Shown here in pieces: positions 30,031 through 38,624 of a DNA stretch of 64,000 nt. How positions within the stretch are numbered: position 1 is the stretch's first letter; each line of letters opens with the position of its first letter. Location: NCBI RefSeq assembly GCF_025154015.1, contig NZ_JAOAMV010000004.1:62001-126000 (forward strand), given 5' to 3'. The notes beneath the pieces were generated by a model that saw nothing but the letters and a program-made list of their open reading frames with translations, searched no databases and was not told where the DNA came from. The position numbers and the translations under genes are program-made. This stretch comes from Tsuneonella litorea. Lineage in GTDB: Bacteria > Pseudomonadota > Alphaproteobacteria > Sphingomonadales > Sphingomonadaceae.

Positions 30031-31287
30031 ATGGCCGATACCGCCCTCATGTCGATCCCCGGACCCGTCGATCCGGTCCCCGTCGCGCGCGACGTCACTC
30101 CGCGTGCGGACGGGCGCGTCGATCTGATGGGCCTCTCGCGTTCGCGCATCACCGAACTGTTCGCGCAAGCCGGGCTCGACGCGAAGGCCGCCAAGCTGCG
30201 CGCCAAGCAGGTATTCCACTGGCTCTACCATCGCGGCGTGACTGACTTCGACGCGATGACCGACATCGCCAAGACCATGCGCCCCTGGCTCGCCGAGCGG
30301 TTCGTCATCGGCCGTCCGGACGTGGTCGAGGCGCAGCATTCGACCGATGGCACGCGCAAGTGGCTGCTGCGCACCGCCGACGGCCATGACTTCGAGATGG
30401 TCTTCATCCCCGACGCCGACCGCGGCACGCTGTGTGTCTCGAGCCAGGTCGGCTGCACGCTGAACTGCCGCTTCTGTCACACGGGAACCATGAAGCTCGT
30501 CCGCAACCTGACCCCGGGCGAAATCGTCGGCCAGGTCATGCTCGCGCGCGACGCTCTTGGCGAATGGCCCAAGGGCAGCATGGCGGGCCTCGACGAGGCC
30601 GAGGACGCCGGGCATTATTCGTCCGACGGGCGTCTGCTGACCAATATCGTGATGATGGGCATGGGCGAGCCGCTCTACAATTTCGACAATGTGCGCGACG
30701 CGCTCAAGCTCGTGATGGACGGCGACGGTCTCGCCCTGTCAAAGCGGCGGATCACCTTGTCGACCAGCGGCGTCGTGCCGATGATGGAACGCTGCGGCGA
30801 AGAGATCGGGGTCAACCTCGCGGTTTCGCTCCACGCGGTGACTAAGGACGTGCGCGACGAGATCGTGCCCCTCAACAAGAAGTACGGCATCGACGAGCTG
30901 TTGTCTGCCTGCGCCGCCTATCCCGGCGCGAGCAACGCGCGGCGGATCACGTTCGAATACGTGATGCTGAAGGACAAGAACGACAGCGACGAGGACGCGC
31001 GCGAACTGGTGCGCCTGATCAAGCAGTACAAGCTGCCGGCCAAGGTCAACCTGATTCCGTTCAATCCCTGGCCTGGCGCGCCGTACGAGTGCTCGACCCC
31101 CGAACGGGTCAGGCGATTCAGCGAAATCGTGTTCGAGCACGGAATCAGTGCCCCGGTGCGCACCCCGCGCGGACGCGACATCGACGCCGCGTGCGGCCAG
31201 CTCAAGACCGCGGCCGAGAAGAAGAGCCGCGCCCAGCTGGATCGCGAGGCGAGCGACCGCGAGTCGGCCGCAGCGGCTACCCGCTAG
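30031..31287 (+). CDS. rlmN: 23S rRNA (adenine2503-C2)-methyltransferase RlmN
   Basis: 418 residues from ATG 30031; neighbouring ATGs at 30019 and 30049 are possible, and none has a clear ribosome site. RlmN is a radical-SAM enzyme that methylates C2 of A2503 in 23S rRNA and A37 of several tRNAs. The N-terminal accessory domain ([30 protein letters not shown]) precedes the 4Fe-4S motif CTLNCRFC, followed by [24 protein letters not shown] and the late Cys in [12 protein letters not shown]. The stop shares CTAG with the convergent PhzF-like gene. Confidence 0.96.
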   Translation: MADTALMSIPGPVDPVPVARDVTPRADGRVDLMGLSRSRITELFAQAGLDAKAAKLRAKQVFHWLYHRGVTDFDAMTDIAKTMRPWLAERFVIGRPDVVEAQHSTDGTRKWLLRTADGHDFEMVFIPDADRGTLCVSSQVGCTLNCRFCHTGTMKLVRNLTPGEIVGQVMLARDALGEWPKGSMAGLDEAEDAGHYSSDGRLLTNIVMMGMGEPLYNFDNVRDALKLVMDGDGLALSKRRITLSTSGVVPMMERCGEEIGVNLAVSLHAVTKDVRDEIVPLNKKYGIDELLSACAAYPGASNARRITFEYVMLKDKNDSDEDARELVRLIKQYKLPAKVNLIPFNPWPGAPYECSTPERVRRFSEIVFEHGISAPVRTPRGRDIDAACGQLKTAAEKKSRAQLDREASDRESAAAATR

Positions 31288-32138
31288 GAAGCGAAAACCG
31301 GCAACGCGGCGCCCGCCGACACCGTTTCGCAGCGCCCGCCGATCCACACCGCCCCATCGGAATGGCGTTCCCACTCGATCCGCCCGTCGGCCCCGGTCAT
31401 CCGCCCTTGCGCGGCCACGGTCGGGCCTTCGGCCAACCCGCTCTGGTACAGGTGCATCGCGACGCCTGCGTTGAAGCTGCCGGTAACCGGGTCTTCGCGC
31501 AGCCGGCCGTGCTGGTCGGCAAAGAACGCGCGCAGTTCCCAGTCGATGCCCGAGCCGGGCGAGCCCGGAGCGGCCAGCCCGATGTCGGTCCCCGCCGGCG
31601 CCTCCGGCACGGGCCTGGCAGCCAGGACCTGCTCGGCGCTCTCGAGCCGCAACAAGCGCCATTGCGGTCCGTTGGCGACGTGGACGGCCTCGATGACCGT
31701 GCCCAAGTCCACACCCGCCAGCCGCGCGCACTCGGCCCGTTCATCCGCATCGAGCGGACCCGACCGCGTAAAGGGCGGCGCCCGGAAGGCAAGCGTGTCG
31801 CCATTTCCGCGGACGTCGACCAGTCCGACCCCGCATTCCTGCACGCAGACTCCTTCCCGGCGCGGTGCTCCGCCGGCGCGCAGCCAGGCGTGACAGGTGC
31901 CCAGCGTCGGATGCCCCGCGAAGGGCAGTTCGCCTGCGGGGTAGAAGATGCGGACGCGGTAGTCGGCGGCCGGATCGGTGGGACGAAGAAGGAAGGTCGT
32001 CTCGGAAAATCCGAGCCATTGGGTCAGCCGCAGCATCTGCGCATCGTCGAGACCGTCGGCACCGTGGACGACCGCAAGCGGGTTGCCGCTAAGCGGACCG
32101 GCTCCGAACACGTCTACCAGATCACATCGCACGGGCAT
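31284..32138 (-). CDS. PhzF-family isomerase
   Basis: 284 residues from ATG 32138 (AAAGGGGGG immediately upstream). The PhzF fold is recognised by [17 protein letters not shown] at the N terminus, the catalytic Glu46 in [22 protein letters not shown]-type sequence ([19 protein letters not shown], first half) and [17 protein letters not shown]. Members are isomerases or epimerases, PhzF itself acting in phenazine synthesis; no phenazine genes are here, so the substrate is unknown. Convergent with rlmN, with overlapping stop codons. Confidence 0.88.
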   Translation of the reverse strand: MPVRCDLVDVFGAGPLSGNPLAVVHGADGLDDAQMLRLTQWLGFSETTFLLRPTDPAADYRVRIFYPAGELPFAGHPTLGTCHAWLRAGGAPRREGVCVQECGVGLVDVRGNGDTLAFRAPPFTRSGPLDADERAECARLAGVDLGTVIEAVHVANGPQWRLLRLESAEQVLAARPVPEAPAGTDIGLAAPGSPGSGIDWELRAFFADQHGRLREDPVTGSFNAGVAMHLYQSGLAEGPTVAAQGRMTGADGRIEWERHSDGAVWIGGRCETVSAGAALPVFAS

Positions 32139-32327
32139 CCCCCCTTTGGTGCTCAATAGCCGGCAGGCATGGCCGAGCGGCAAGCGGTTTTCGCTCCAGC
32201 GAGCCGCAACCTGCCGGATCCGGCGCGCGGTTCGTCGCGAATTGCGCGCGTGGACCGGCCGTTCATCGGGCGTTCGCCTGCCGTCGCGCACATCGCGGCG
32301 ACAGGTTACTTCGGGAAGGAAATAACG

Positions 32328-32684
32328 ATGAAAAAGACATTCCTCGCCATTGCCGCCGCCGGGCTCGCGCTTCCCGCTGCCCCGGCCCTCGCCGATCCGC
32401 CGCCATGGGCACCGGCCCACGGACATCGCGCCAAGCACTCGGATTACCAGCCGCGCTATTACACGAGCGGCAACGGCATCCGCTACTGGCAGGGCGACGA
32501 TGGGCGCTATTACTGCAAGCGATCCAACGGCACGACCGGCCTCATCGTCGGCGCCGCCGCCGGGGCCCTCGTGGGCCGGGCGATCGATACCCGTGGCGAG
32601 CGGGCGACGGGCACGATCCTGGGCGCCGCGGCGGGCGCGCTGCTTGGCCGCCGGATCGAACAGGGCGAGGTGCGTTGCCGCTAG
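32328..32684 (+). CDS. glycine-zipper (2TM) secreted protein, first of a tandem pair
   Basis: 118 residues from ATG 32328 with GGGAAGGA upstream. Signal peptide (MKKTFLAIAAAGLALPAAPALA), then YYTSGNGIRYWQGDDGRYYC and a C-terminal glycine zipper (GLIVGAAAGALVGRAI, ATGTILGAAAGALLGRRI) that could insert into or span a membrane. It resembles the second gene at 32907 in organisation and sequence. Function unknown; related proteins are often counted as envelope-stress or outer-membrane lipoprotein-like factors, but there is no lipobox here. Confidence 0.85.
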   Translation: MKKTFLAIAAAGLALPAAPALADPPPWAPAHGHRAKHSDYQPRYYTSGNGIRYWQGDDGRYYCKRSNGTTGLIVGAAAGALVGRAIDTRGERATGTILGAAAGALLGRRIEQGEVRCR

Positions 32685-32711
32685 GCCGCGATCCGCGCTG
32701 AACAGCGAAGC

Positions 32712-32745
32712 GGGGCACTGTCCAGAGCGGACGGTGCCCCTCTTT
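32712..32745 (+). terminator. terminator after the first glycine-zipper gene
   Basis: A 12-bp stem (32712-32723 with 32729-32740, one T-G wobble) around an AGAGC loop is followed by TCTTT. Confidence 0.85.
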
Positions 32746-32906
32746 CGTGGGGGAAGCGATCGTGACGGGCCAACGGCTCGTCGATAAAATCTCTCGACCC
32801 GCCGCGCGTTACGGTGGGCACAAGGCCGTTCATCTGAGGTTGTGGACCCGAACCCGGCGTCAATCGTCGAACAGGCGATATGCTTGCAGAGGGAAAGGAA
32901 AACCCA

Positions 32907-33224
32907 ATGAACAAGTTTCTTCTCGCCGTCGCCGCGACCAGCATGGCTGTCCCCGCCGCACCGACGCTGGCGCACAACACCGGATACAGCCATCGCCACT
33001 ACACGAGCGACAACGGCGTCCAGTACTGGCAGGGCCGCGACGGTCGCTATTACTGCAAGAAGTCCAACGGCACCGTCGGCCTGGTGGTCGGCGCTGCTGC
33101 CGGGGCGCTGGTCGGCCGCGCGATCGACACCCGCGGCGAACGCGCGACGGGCACCATCCTTGGCGCTGCTGCCGGTGCGCTGCTAGGCCGCGAGGTTCAG
33201 CGCCGTACGGTGAAGTGCCGGTAA
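32907..33224 (+). CDS. glycine-zipper (2TM) secreted protein, second of a tandem pair
   Basis: 105 residues from ATG 32907 with GGAAAGGA upstream. Signal peptide (MNKFLLAVAATSMAVPAAPTLA), then HYTSDNGVQYWQGRDGRYYC and glycine zippers (GLVVGAAAGALVGRAI, ATGTILGAAAGALLGREV), ending TVKCR. The middle and C-terminal parts are close to the upstream paralogue; the linker after the signal peptide is shorter. Each copy has its own ribosome site and terminator, so expression may be separate. Confidence 0.85.
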   Translation: MNKFLLAVAATSMAVPAAPTLAHNTGYSHRHYTSDNGVQYWQGRDGRYYCKKSNGTVGLVVGAAAGALVGRAIDTRGERATGTILGAAAGALLGREVQRRTVKCR

Positions 33225-33245
33225 GCTTCGCTCCCTGAAGCCTGA

Positions 33246-33278
33246 GGCGCGCCGCTCCCGCCGGGCGGCGCGCCTTTT
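33246..33278 (+). terminator. terminator after the second glycine-zipper gene
   Basis: A 10-bp GC-rich stem (33246-33255 with 33265-33274) is followed by TTTT. Confidence 0.8.
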
Positions 33279-33308
33279 GCTTTCCCATCCCCGTGCGCCT
33301 GTGCTTTG

Positions 33309-34088
33309 ATGCACGGCATGGAGGCACCCCAACGACCAGCGGTTCTCGTCACCGGCGGCGCCAAGCGGATCGGCGCTGCCATCGCCCGGGCCTTTGGCAA
33401 GGCGGGGTGGCACGTCGTCATTCACTATGGGCGGTCCGCCGCCGAGGCCGAGGCGCTGGCAGCTGAACTGCCAAGCGCGATCGCGATCCATTGCAACCTG
33501 TCGGATGCCGACGCGGCGAAGGACATGGTCGAACGGCTCGCTGCATATCTTCCCGACTGGCGCGTGCTGATCAATTCGGCCTCGATCTTCGTGCCCGACG
33601 ACGACGGCGACATCGACATGGAGAACTTCCGCAAGACCTTGCGGGTCAATGCGGGCAGCCCGGCACGCATGGCGCAGGCCTTCCTGACCCACGCGCGTTC
33701 GAAGGGAGGCAAGCGGGTCGTCCACGTCACCGATCAGAAGATCGCCAACCCGAACCCGGACTTCTTCACCTACACGATGAGCAAGCACGCGCTCGCCGCG
33801 ACCGTGCCGATGCTGGCGATGTCCGCCGCCGGCCCGGAGGACAGGGTCTATGCGCTCGCACCCGGCGCCATCCTGCCAAGCCATGACCAGACTGCCGAAG
33901 AAACCGAGGTCAGCCATCGGCTTAACCTGCTGGAGCGCCGCACCGGGGCAGGCGAAATCGCCGACGCCTGCCTGTTCCTGGCGGAAGGCTGGCTTGCCAA
34001 CGGCGAGACGCTTTATGTCGACAGCGGACAGCACCTGCTCGCCCAGCCGCGCGACGTGATCTACCTCGCCCGCGAGATGGCCGGGTGA
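33309..34088 (+). CDS. short-chain dehydrogenase (FolM / pteridine-reductase-like)
   Basis: 259 residues from ATG 33309; ATG 33318 is an alternative and the ribosome site is weak. NAD(P)-binding VTGGAKRIGAAIARAF, NSASIFVPDD (the NSASxF pattern seen in pteridine reductases and FolM), VNAGSPARMAQAF, the catalytic YTMSK and PGAILPSHD. FolM reduces dihydromonapterin or dihydrofolate; that activity is inferred only from the pattern. Its stop overlaps the GTG of the cytochrome gene (GTGA), so the two are probably cotranslated. Confidence 0.8.
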   Translation: MHGMEAPQRPAVLVTGGAKRIGAAIARAFGKAGWHVVIHYGRSAAEAEALAAELPSAIAIHCNLSDADAAKDMVERLAAYLPDWRVLINSASIFVPDDDGDIDMENFRKTLRVNAGSPARMAQAFLTHARSKGGKRVVHVTDQKIANPNPDFFTYTMSKHALAATVPMLAMSAAGPEDRVYALAPGAILPSHDQTAEETEVSHRLNLLERRTGAGEIADACLFLAEGWLANGETLYVDSGQHLLAQPRDVIYLAREMAG

Positions 34089-34753
34089 AGCGCCACGCGC
34101 TCTCGACCAGGCTGTGGCACTGGCTCAACGTGCTGTGCGTCGTCATCCTGTTCATGTCCGGCCTCAACATCTCGAACGCGCACCCGCGGCTCTACTGGGG
34201 GGACTGGGGCTTTGCCGCCGGGAGCGAATGGCTGGCAGTGCCGCGCTTTCCGGGCTGGATGACGATCCCCGGCCATTACAGCCTCGCCGGCGCGCGCGAA
34301 TGGCACGTCCTGGTGGCCTGGCCCTTTGCGCTGGGGCTGCTGTTCATATGGGCCGCGATGCTCGCCAACCGGCACTTTGCGCAGGACATCGCGACAACCC
34401 GCGCGGAGTGGCGCTGGAGCGCGATCCGCGCCGACGTTGCAAAGCACCTGCGGCTCGACTTCGAGCACGCCGGGTCGAAGTTCAATTTTCTGCAGAAGCT
34501 CGCCTACGGCATTGTCCTTGGCGTGCTCCTGCCCGGCATGATCCTGACCGGCATGGGCATCAGCCCCGGGATGGAGCCGTTGCTGTCGCCCGTGATCGAC
34601 CTGGTCGGGGGACGCCAGTCGATGCGCTCGCTGCACTTCATCCTGGCATGGGCGATCTTTGCCTTCCTCGTCCTGCACGTCGCGCTCGTTCTCCTGTCGC
34701 ATCCGCTGCGGCAGATGCGGGACATGATCACGGGAGGCAGCGATGCGCCGTAG
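34085..34753 (+). CDS. cytochrome b561-type membrane subunit
   Basis: 222 residues with four probable transmembrane helices and histidines placed for two b-type hemes: RLWHWLNVLCVVILFMSG, GAREWHVLVAWPFALGLLFIW, a helix near LPGMILTGMGI, and RSLHFILAWAIFAFLVLHVALVLLSH. It belongs to the Ni/Fe-hydrogenase-like cytochrome b/YedZ-analogue group that passes electrons from quinol to a periplasmic partner. GTG start overlapping the SDR stop; its stop overlaps the ATG of the molybdoenzyme gene, the likely partner. Confidence 0.88.
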   Translation: MKRHALSTRLWHWLNVLCVVILFMSGLNISNAHPRLYWGDWGFAAGSEWLAVPRFPGWMTIPGHYSLAGAREWHVLVAWPFALGLLFIWAAMLANRHFAQDIATTRAEWRWSAIRADVAKHLRLDFEHAGSKFNFLQKLAYGIVLGVLLPGMILTGMGISPGMEPLLSPVIDLVGGRQSMRSLHFILAWAIFAFLVLHVALVLLSHPLRQMRDMITGGSDAP

Positions 34754-35480
34754 GGGATTCATGGCCGGGACGGCCGCGCTGCTGGCCGGCGCCTGTTCGA
34801 AGATTTCGGACACGCCGACCGCGCAATCGCTGTTTCGCGCGTCAGAAGGTTGGCACCGCGGCGCGCAGCGGCTGCTCGGGGGCGGCGGGCTCGTCAAGGA
34901 ATACCCGCGTTCCGACATTTCACCGTTCTTTCGCGGCAACGGATCGACCGCGATCGACACCCCGGAATACGCGGCCGCCCAGGCGGCGGGCTTCGTCGAC
35001 TGGCGGCTCGAGATCGGCGGCCTCGTCGCGCACCCGCTCGTGCTCAGCCTCGACAATATCCGCAAGCTTCCCCAGCGCACGCAGGTCACCCGTCACGACT
35101 GCGTAGAGGGATGGAGCGCGATCGGCGAATGGACCGGGCCGCAGCTTTCGACGATCCTCGAGGGCGCGCAACTCTTCCCGGATGCGCGATACATCGTCTT
35201 CCGCTGCGCCGACACGCTAGGCGGTGCTCGCTACTACGAGAGCATCGACCTCGATGACGCCTTTCACCCCCAGACGATCATTGCACACATGCTCAACGGC
35301 GCGCCGCTGCCGGTACGCAACGGTGCCCCGCTCCGCCTCAGGGTTGAGCGCCAGCTCGGATACAAGCACGCAAAATACCTGACCGGAATCGAAGCGGTTG
35401 CCAGCCTTGAGGGCATCGAGGGCGGCAAGGGCGGATACTGGGAGGACCGCGCGGGTTACCATTGGTACGCAGGCATCTAG
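34743..35480 (+). CDS. molybdopterin-dependent oxidoreductase, MsrP/YedY-like
   Basis: 245 residues with a twin-arginine-like N terminus (MRRRGFMAGTAALLAGAC, Cys18 might be lipidated). Sulfite-oxidase-fold marks: LVLSLDNIRKLP, VTRHDCVEGWSAIGEWTG with Mo-ligand Cys120, SIDLDDAFHPQTIIAHMLNGAPL and LRVERQLGYKHAKYLTGIEAV. In E. coli YedY/MsrP works with a membrane cytochrome to repair oxidised methionine in periplasmic proteins. The preceding cytochrome fills that role here, though it is not a YedZ by sequence. The substrate is inferred. Confidence 0.88.
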   Translation: MRRRGFMAGTAALLAGACSKISDTPTAQSLFRASEGWHRGAQRLLGGGGLVKEYPRSDISPFFRGNGSTAIDTPEYAAAQAAGFVDWRLEIGGLVAHPLVLSLDNIRKLPQRTQVTRHDCVEGWSAIGEWTGPQLSTILEGAQLFPDARYIVFRCADTLGGARYYESIDLDDAFHPQTIIAHMLNGAPLPVRNGAPLRLRVERQLGYKHAKYLTGIEAVASLEGIEGGKGGYWEDRAGYHWYAGI

Positions 35481-35499
35481 GCTAGGGACGCAAACGAGT

Positions 35500-36783
35500 A
35501 TGTGGCTGCTGGATACATTCCTGAAGCGGGGAATTCGCGACGGCCGGCTGGTCGTCACCGATCATGACGGCAAGGTGTTCGAGTACGGGTCCGGCCCCGG
35601 CGATCCGATCCGGATTCGGCTGACGGACGCCCGTGCGGCGAACCACATCGCGCGCTATCCCCAGCTCGGCGCGGGCGAGGCATTCATGCGGGGCTGGCTG
35701 GTAGTCGAAGACCCCCACGACATCCGCGACCTCCTGCTTTTCGTGACGGCGAATACCAAGTCCGATGGCGACGCGGCCATCCAGGCCCGGGGCGCGCTTC
35801 GCAGGACCGCCGACAAGCTTCTTGCGATGGCCGACAGCGTGAACCTGCGCGGCAAGGCGGCGAGGAACGCCGCGCACACCTACAACCTCACCCGCCGCCT
35901 CTACGAGCTGTTTCTCGACGAGGACCGCCAGTACACGATGGCCTACTACCGCGGCGATCCGGAGGCGACCTCGCTCGAGCAGGCCCAACTCGACAAGAAG
36001 GCGCACCTCGCCGCCAAGTTGTACCTCAAGCCCGGCATGAAGGTGCTCGACATCGGCTGCGGCTGGGGCGGGTTCGCGCTCTACTTGCACCGGCATTACG
36101 GCTGCGAGGTGCTCGGGGTGGCGCTGGCCGAGGACCAGATCGCCTTCTGCCGCGAGCGCGCCGCGGCTGAAGGAGTCGCCGACAAGGTCAGGTTCGAACT
36201 GATGGATTACCGCGACGTGACGGGAGAGTTCGACCGGATCAGCTCGGTCGGGCTGCTCGAACACGTGGGCACGCCGCATTACCCGCAATTCTACGAGCAT
36301 ACCGCCCGGCTGCTCAAACCCGACGGAGTCATGCTCAGCCACTGCTGCGGCCGCGCGGGGCCACCGGGGCGCACCGATGCGTTCACCCGCAAGTATATCT
36401 TCCCGGGCGGATATATCCCGGCGCTCAGCGAGCTCGTGACCCAGAGCGAAAAGGCCGGCTGGCAGGTGATGGACGTGGAAGCGATGCGCTTCCACTACAG
36501 CCACACCCTCGAGGAATGGTACAACCGCACGGTTCTGCACCGGGACGAGATCGTCGCGCTCTACGACGAGCAGTTCTACCGGATGTGGCTGTTCTACCTC
36601 GCGGGGGCAGAGCAGGCATTCCGCAACGGCAGCCTGGTCAACTGGCAGTTGATCTACGTGAAGGACCGCACCGCGATCCCCATGACCCGCGAGTTCATCG
36701 AGCTGGAGAGCGCACGCCTGCGCAATGCCGAGACCGCGCCTGCATGGCACCTCGATCCCGCGTTTCGCGAAGCGGCCGAATAG
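35500..36783 (+). CDS. cyclopropane-fatty-acid-synthase-type methyltransferase, divergent
   Basis: 427 residues from ATG 35500. The SAM domain is intact (VLDIGCGWGGFALYLHRHYGC, LMDYRDVTGEFDRISSVGLLEHVG, DAFTRKYIFPGGYIPALSE) and the C-terminal EEWYNRTVLHRDEIVALYDEQFYRMWLFYL fits CFA synthases. The region just before the SAM motif reads AHTYNLTRRLYELFLDED, where classical CFA synthases, including the next gene, have HHYDIGNDLY and CAYW. It may therefore methylate a different lipid. The adjacent paralogue starts 9 bp downstream. Confidence 0.85.
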   Translation: MWLLDTFLKRGIRDGRLVVTDHDGKVFEYGSGPGDPIRIRLTDARAANHIARYPQLGAGEAFMRGWLVVEDPHDIRDLLLFVTANTKSDGDAAIQARGALRRTADKLLAMADSVNLRGKAARNAAHTYNLTRRLYELFLDEDRQYTMAYYRGDPEATSLEQAQLDKKAHLAAKLYLKPGMKVLDIGCGWGGFALYLHRHYGCEVLGVALAEDQIAFCRERAAAEGVADKVRFELMDYRDVTGEFDRISSVGLLEHVGTPHYPQFYEHTARLLKPDGVMLSHCCGRAGPPGRTDAFTRKYIFPGGYIPALSELVTQSEKAGWQVMDVEAMRFHYSHTLEEWYNRTVLHRDEIVALYDEQFYRMWLFYLAGAEQAFRNGSLVNWQLIYVKDRTAIPMTREFIELESARLRNAETAPAWHLDPAFREAAE

Positions 36784-36791
36784 CGCCCAGC

Positions 36792-38036
36792 ATGGCGATG
36801 ATCGATCGCGTCCTCGGTGCGATGGTCAAGAGGGGCGTTCTCGAAATCGAGCACGCCGATGGCCGACGAGTCCGGCTCGGCGAGCCGGCAGACGGCTATC
36901 CCGAAGTTGGCGTCCGGTTCGCCGATGGGCGCGTCGCGCGTGACCTGCTGCTCGACCCGCGGCTCGGCGCGGCGGAAGCGTTCATGGACGGTCGCTTGCT
37001 GATCGAGCGCGGCGACGTGATGGACCTCGTTGCACTGCTGCGGAAGAACAACCGCTGGGACCACGGCAAGGCCATCGCTGCGCCCACCCTACGGCGCCGT
37101 GTCGGCAACTGGCTGAGCGCCGGGTTCGAGGCGGTCAACCGGCAATCGAGTGCAAAGGCGAACGTCGCCCACCACTACGATATCGGCAACGACCTCTACG
37201 AGCGAATGCTCGACAGCGAGTACATGCAGTACTCCTGCGCCTACTGGCCTCGCGACGACATGTCGCTCGAGCAGGCGCAGGAGGCCAAGCTCGCGCACAT
37301 CGCCGCCAAGCTTGCGCTTGCTCCGGGGCAACGGGTGCTCGACATCGGCTGCGGCTGGGGCGGCATGGCCATCTACCTCGCCCGGCACGCCCGGGTCACC
37401 GTGACCGGCATCACGCTGAGCGAGGAACAGGCCGCCCTCGCCCGCCAGCGTGTCGCTGCCGCCGGCGTGGCCGATCGGGTGCGCATCGAGCTGATCGATT
37501 ACCGCGACATGGCCGCGCGCGGCGACATGTTCGACCGGATCGTCTCCGTCGGGATGTTCGAGCACGTCGGCGTCCCGCAGTTCGAGACCTTCTTTCGCGC
37601 GTGTGCCCGGCTTCTGGACCCCGATGGCGTGATGCTGCTCCATACGATCGGCCGCTTCGGCAAGCCCGGCAAGACCGACGCCTTCACCCGCAAGTACATC
37701 TTCCCCGGCGGGTACATTCCCGCGATGAGCGAGACACTAGCGGCGAGCGAAAAAGTGCGCTTGATGCCCTCGGACATCGAAATCCTGCGGCTGCACTACG
37801 CGCGGACACTGAGGGAGTGGTATGCACGCTGCGTTGCTCACAAGGACTACATCGAGGAGGCCTATGGTCCCCGCTTTTTCCGGATGTGGACGTTCTATCT
37901 CGCCGGTGCGACCGCTTCGTTCGAAAGCGGCGGGATGTGCAATTTCCAGATCCAGTACATCCGCCGGCGCGAGACGCTGCCGATCACCAGGGGCTACATC
38001 GCCGACGCGGAAGCGGCGCTGCCCGGCGGATCGTGA
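36792..38036 (+). CDS. cfa: cyclopropane-fatty-acyl-phospholipid synthase
   Basis: 414 residues. This paralogue has the canonical features: AHHYDIGNDLYERMLDSEYM, YSCAYW, DMSLEQAQEAKLAHIAAKL, VLDIGCGWGGMAIYLARHA, MLLHTIGRFGKPGKTDAFTRKYIFPGGYIPAMSE and EWYARCVAHKDYIEEAYG. It transfers a methylene group from SAM to cis-unsaturated acyl chains in membrane phospholipids, which usually protects against acid or oxidation. Starts 9 bp after the divergent copy, in the same run as the SDR-cytochrome-molybdoenzyme genes. Confidence 0.92.
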   Translation: MAMIDRVLGAMVKRGVLEIEHADGRRVRLGEPADGYPEVGVRFADGRVARDLLLDPRLGAAEAFMDGRLLIERGDVMDLVALLRKNNRWDHGKAIAAPTLRRRVGNWLSAGFEAVNRQSSAKANVAHHYDIGNDLYERMLDSEYMQYSCAYWPRDDMSLEQAQEAKLAHIAAKLALAPGQRVLDIGCGWGGMAIYLARHARVTVTGITLSEEQAALARQRVAAAGVADRVRIELIDYRDMAARGDMFDRIVSVGMFEHVGVPQFETFFRACARLLDPDGVMLLHTIGRFGKPGKTDAFTRKYIFPGGYIPAMSETLAASEKVRLMPSDIEILRLHYARTLREWYARCVAHKDYIEEAYGPRFFRMWTFYLAGATASFESGGMCNFQIQYIRRRETLPITRGYIADAEAALPGGS

Positions 38037-38117
38037 ACGCGAACCGCCCCGCGGCCTTCGCGAATGGCAAGGCGCACGCGCGGTTGGACCGGTCCTCCGG
38101 CGCCGATTCCCGCGCGC

Positions 38118-38555
38118 TCACGCAGGATAAAGCGCGTTCATCGAATCCCAGCTGAGCTTGACGAGGCCTTCGAGCGCATCGAGATCAACCGCAGACAGCT
38201 TGCTGATGTAGAGGCACGACTTGCCCGTCTTGTGCTTGCCGAGCCGCGCGAAGAGCGCGTCCGCCTCCGGTTGCCGGTCGCAGTAATTGCCCATCAGGTT
38301 GACCGTCAGCGCGGCCTTGCGGGGAGAGAAGCCCGCGCGCATCGCCTCGCCCTCGTGGCCGCTCGCGTAGCGGTATCGATAGCTGCCGTAGCCGACTATC
38401 GAGGGCCCCCACATCTTCGGCACGAGGCCCGTCACCCGGCGGTGGAGCGCATCGACGATCTCTGCCTCCTCCCTCCGGCGTGGATCGGGCACGGTCGCGA
38501 GGAAGTCTGCCAGACGCACATCGGTCGCCTTCGTCTTCGCCTTGTATCGCGCCAC
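38118..38555 (-). CDS. DUF1801-domain protein
   Basis: 145 residues if read from GTG 38555, behind a GGGAGAGAAGG stretch. The small DUF1801 pattern is seen: ARYKAKTKATDVRLADFLATV, EIVDALHRRVTGLVPKMWGPSIVGYGSY, MRAGFSPRKAALTVNLMG, KHKTGKSCLYISKLSAVDLDALEGLV. DUF1801 is an alpha/beta fold of unknown biochemical role. Divergent from argG by 69 bp. Confidence 0.75.
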   Translation of the reverse strand: MARYKAKTKATDVRLADFLATVPDPRRREEAEIVDALHRRVTGLVPKMWGPSIVGYGSYRYRYASGHEGEAMRAGFSPRKAALTVNLMGNYCDRQPEADALFARLGKHKTGKSCLYISKLSAVDLDALEGLVKLSWDSMNALYPA

Positions 38556-38624
38556 TACCTTCTCTCCCTTGCCGCCCGGCACAGCTTGCCATAGGGGCCG
38601 CGCCGAACGAACGGGAAAGTGCCC

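Noticed and set aside
31284-32999. Extended reading of the PhzF-like frame up to 32999
   Set aside because: The extension crosses the glycine-zipper genes and has no homology to PhzF; ATG 32138 gives the family length.
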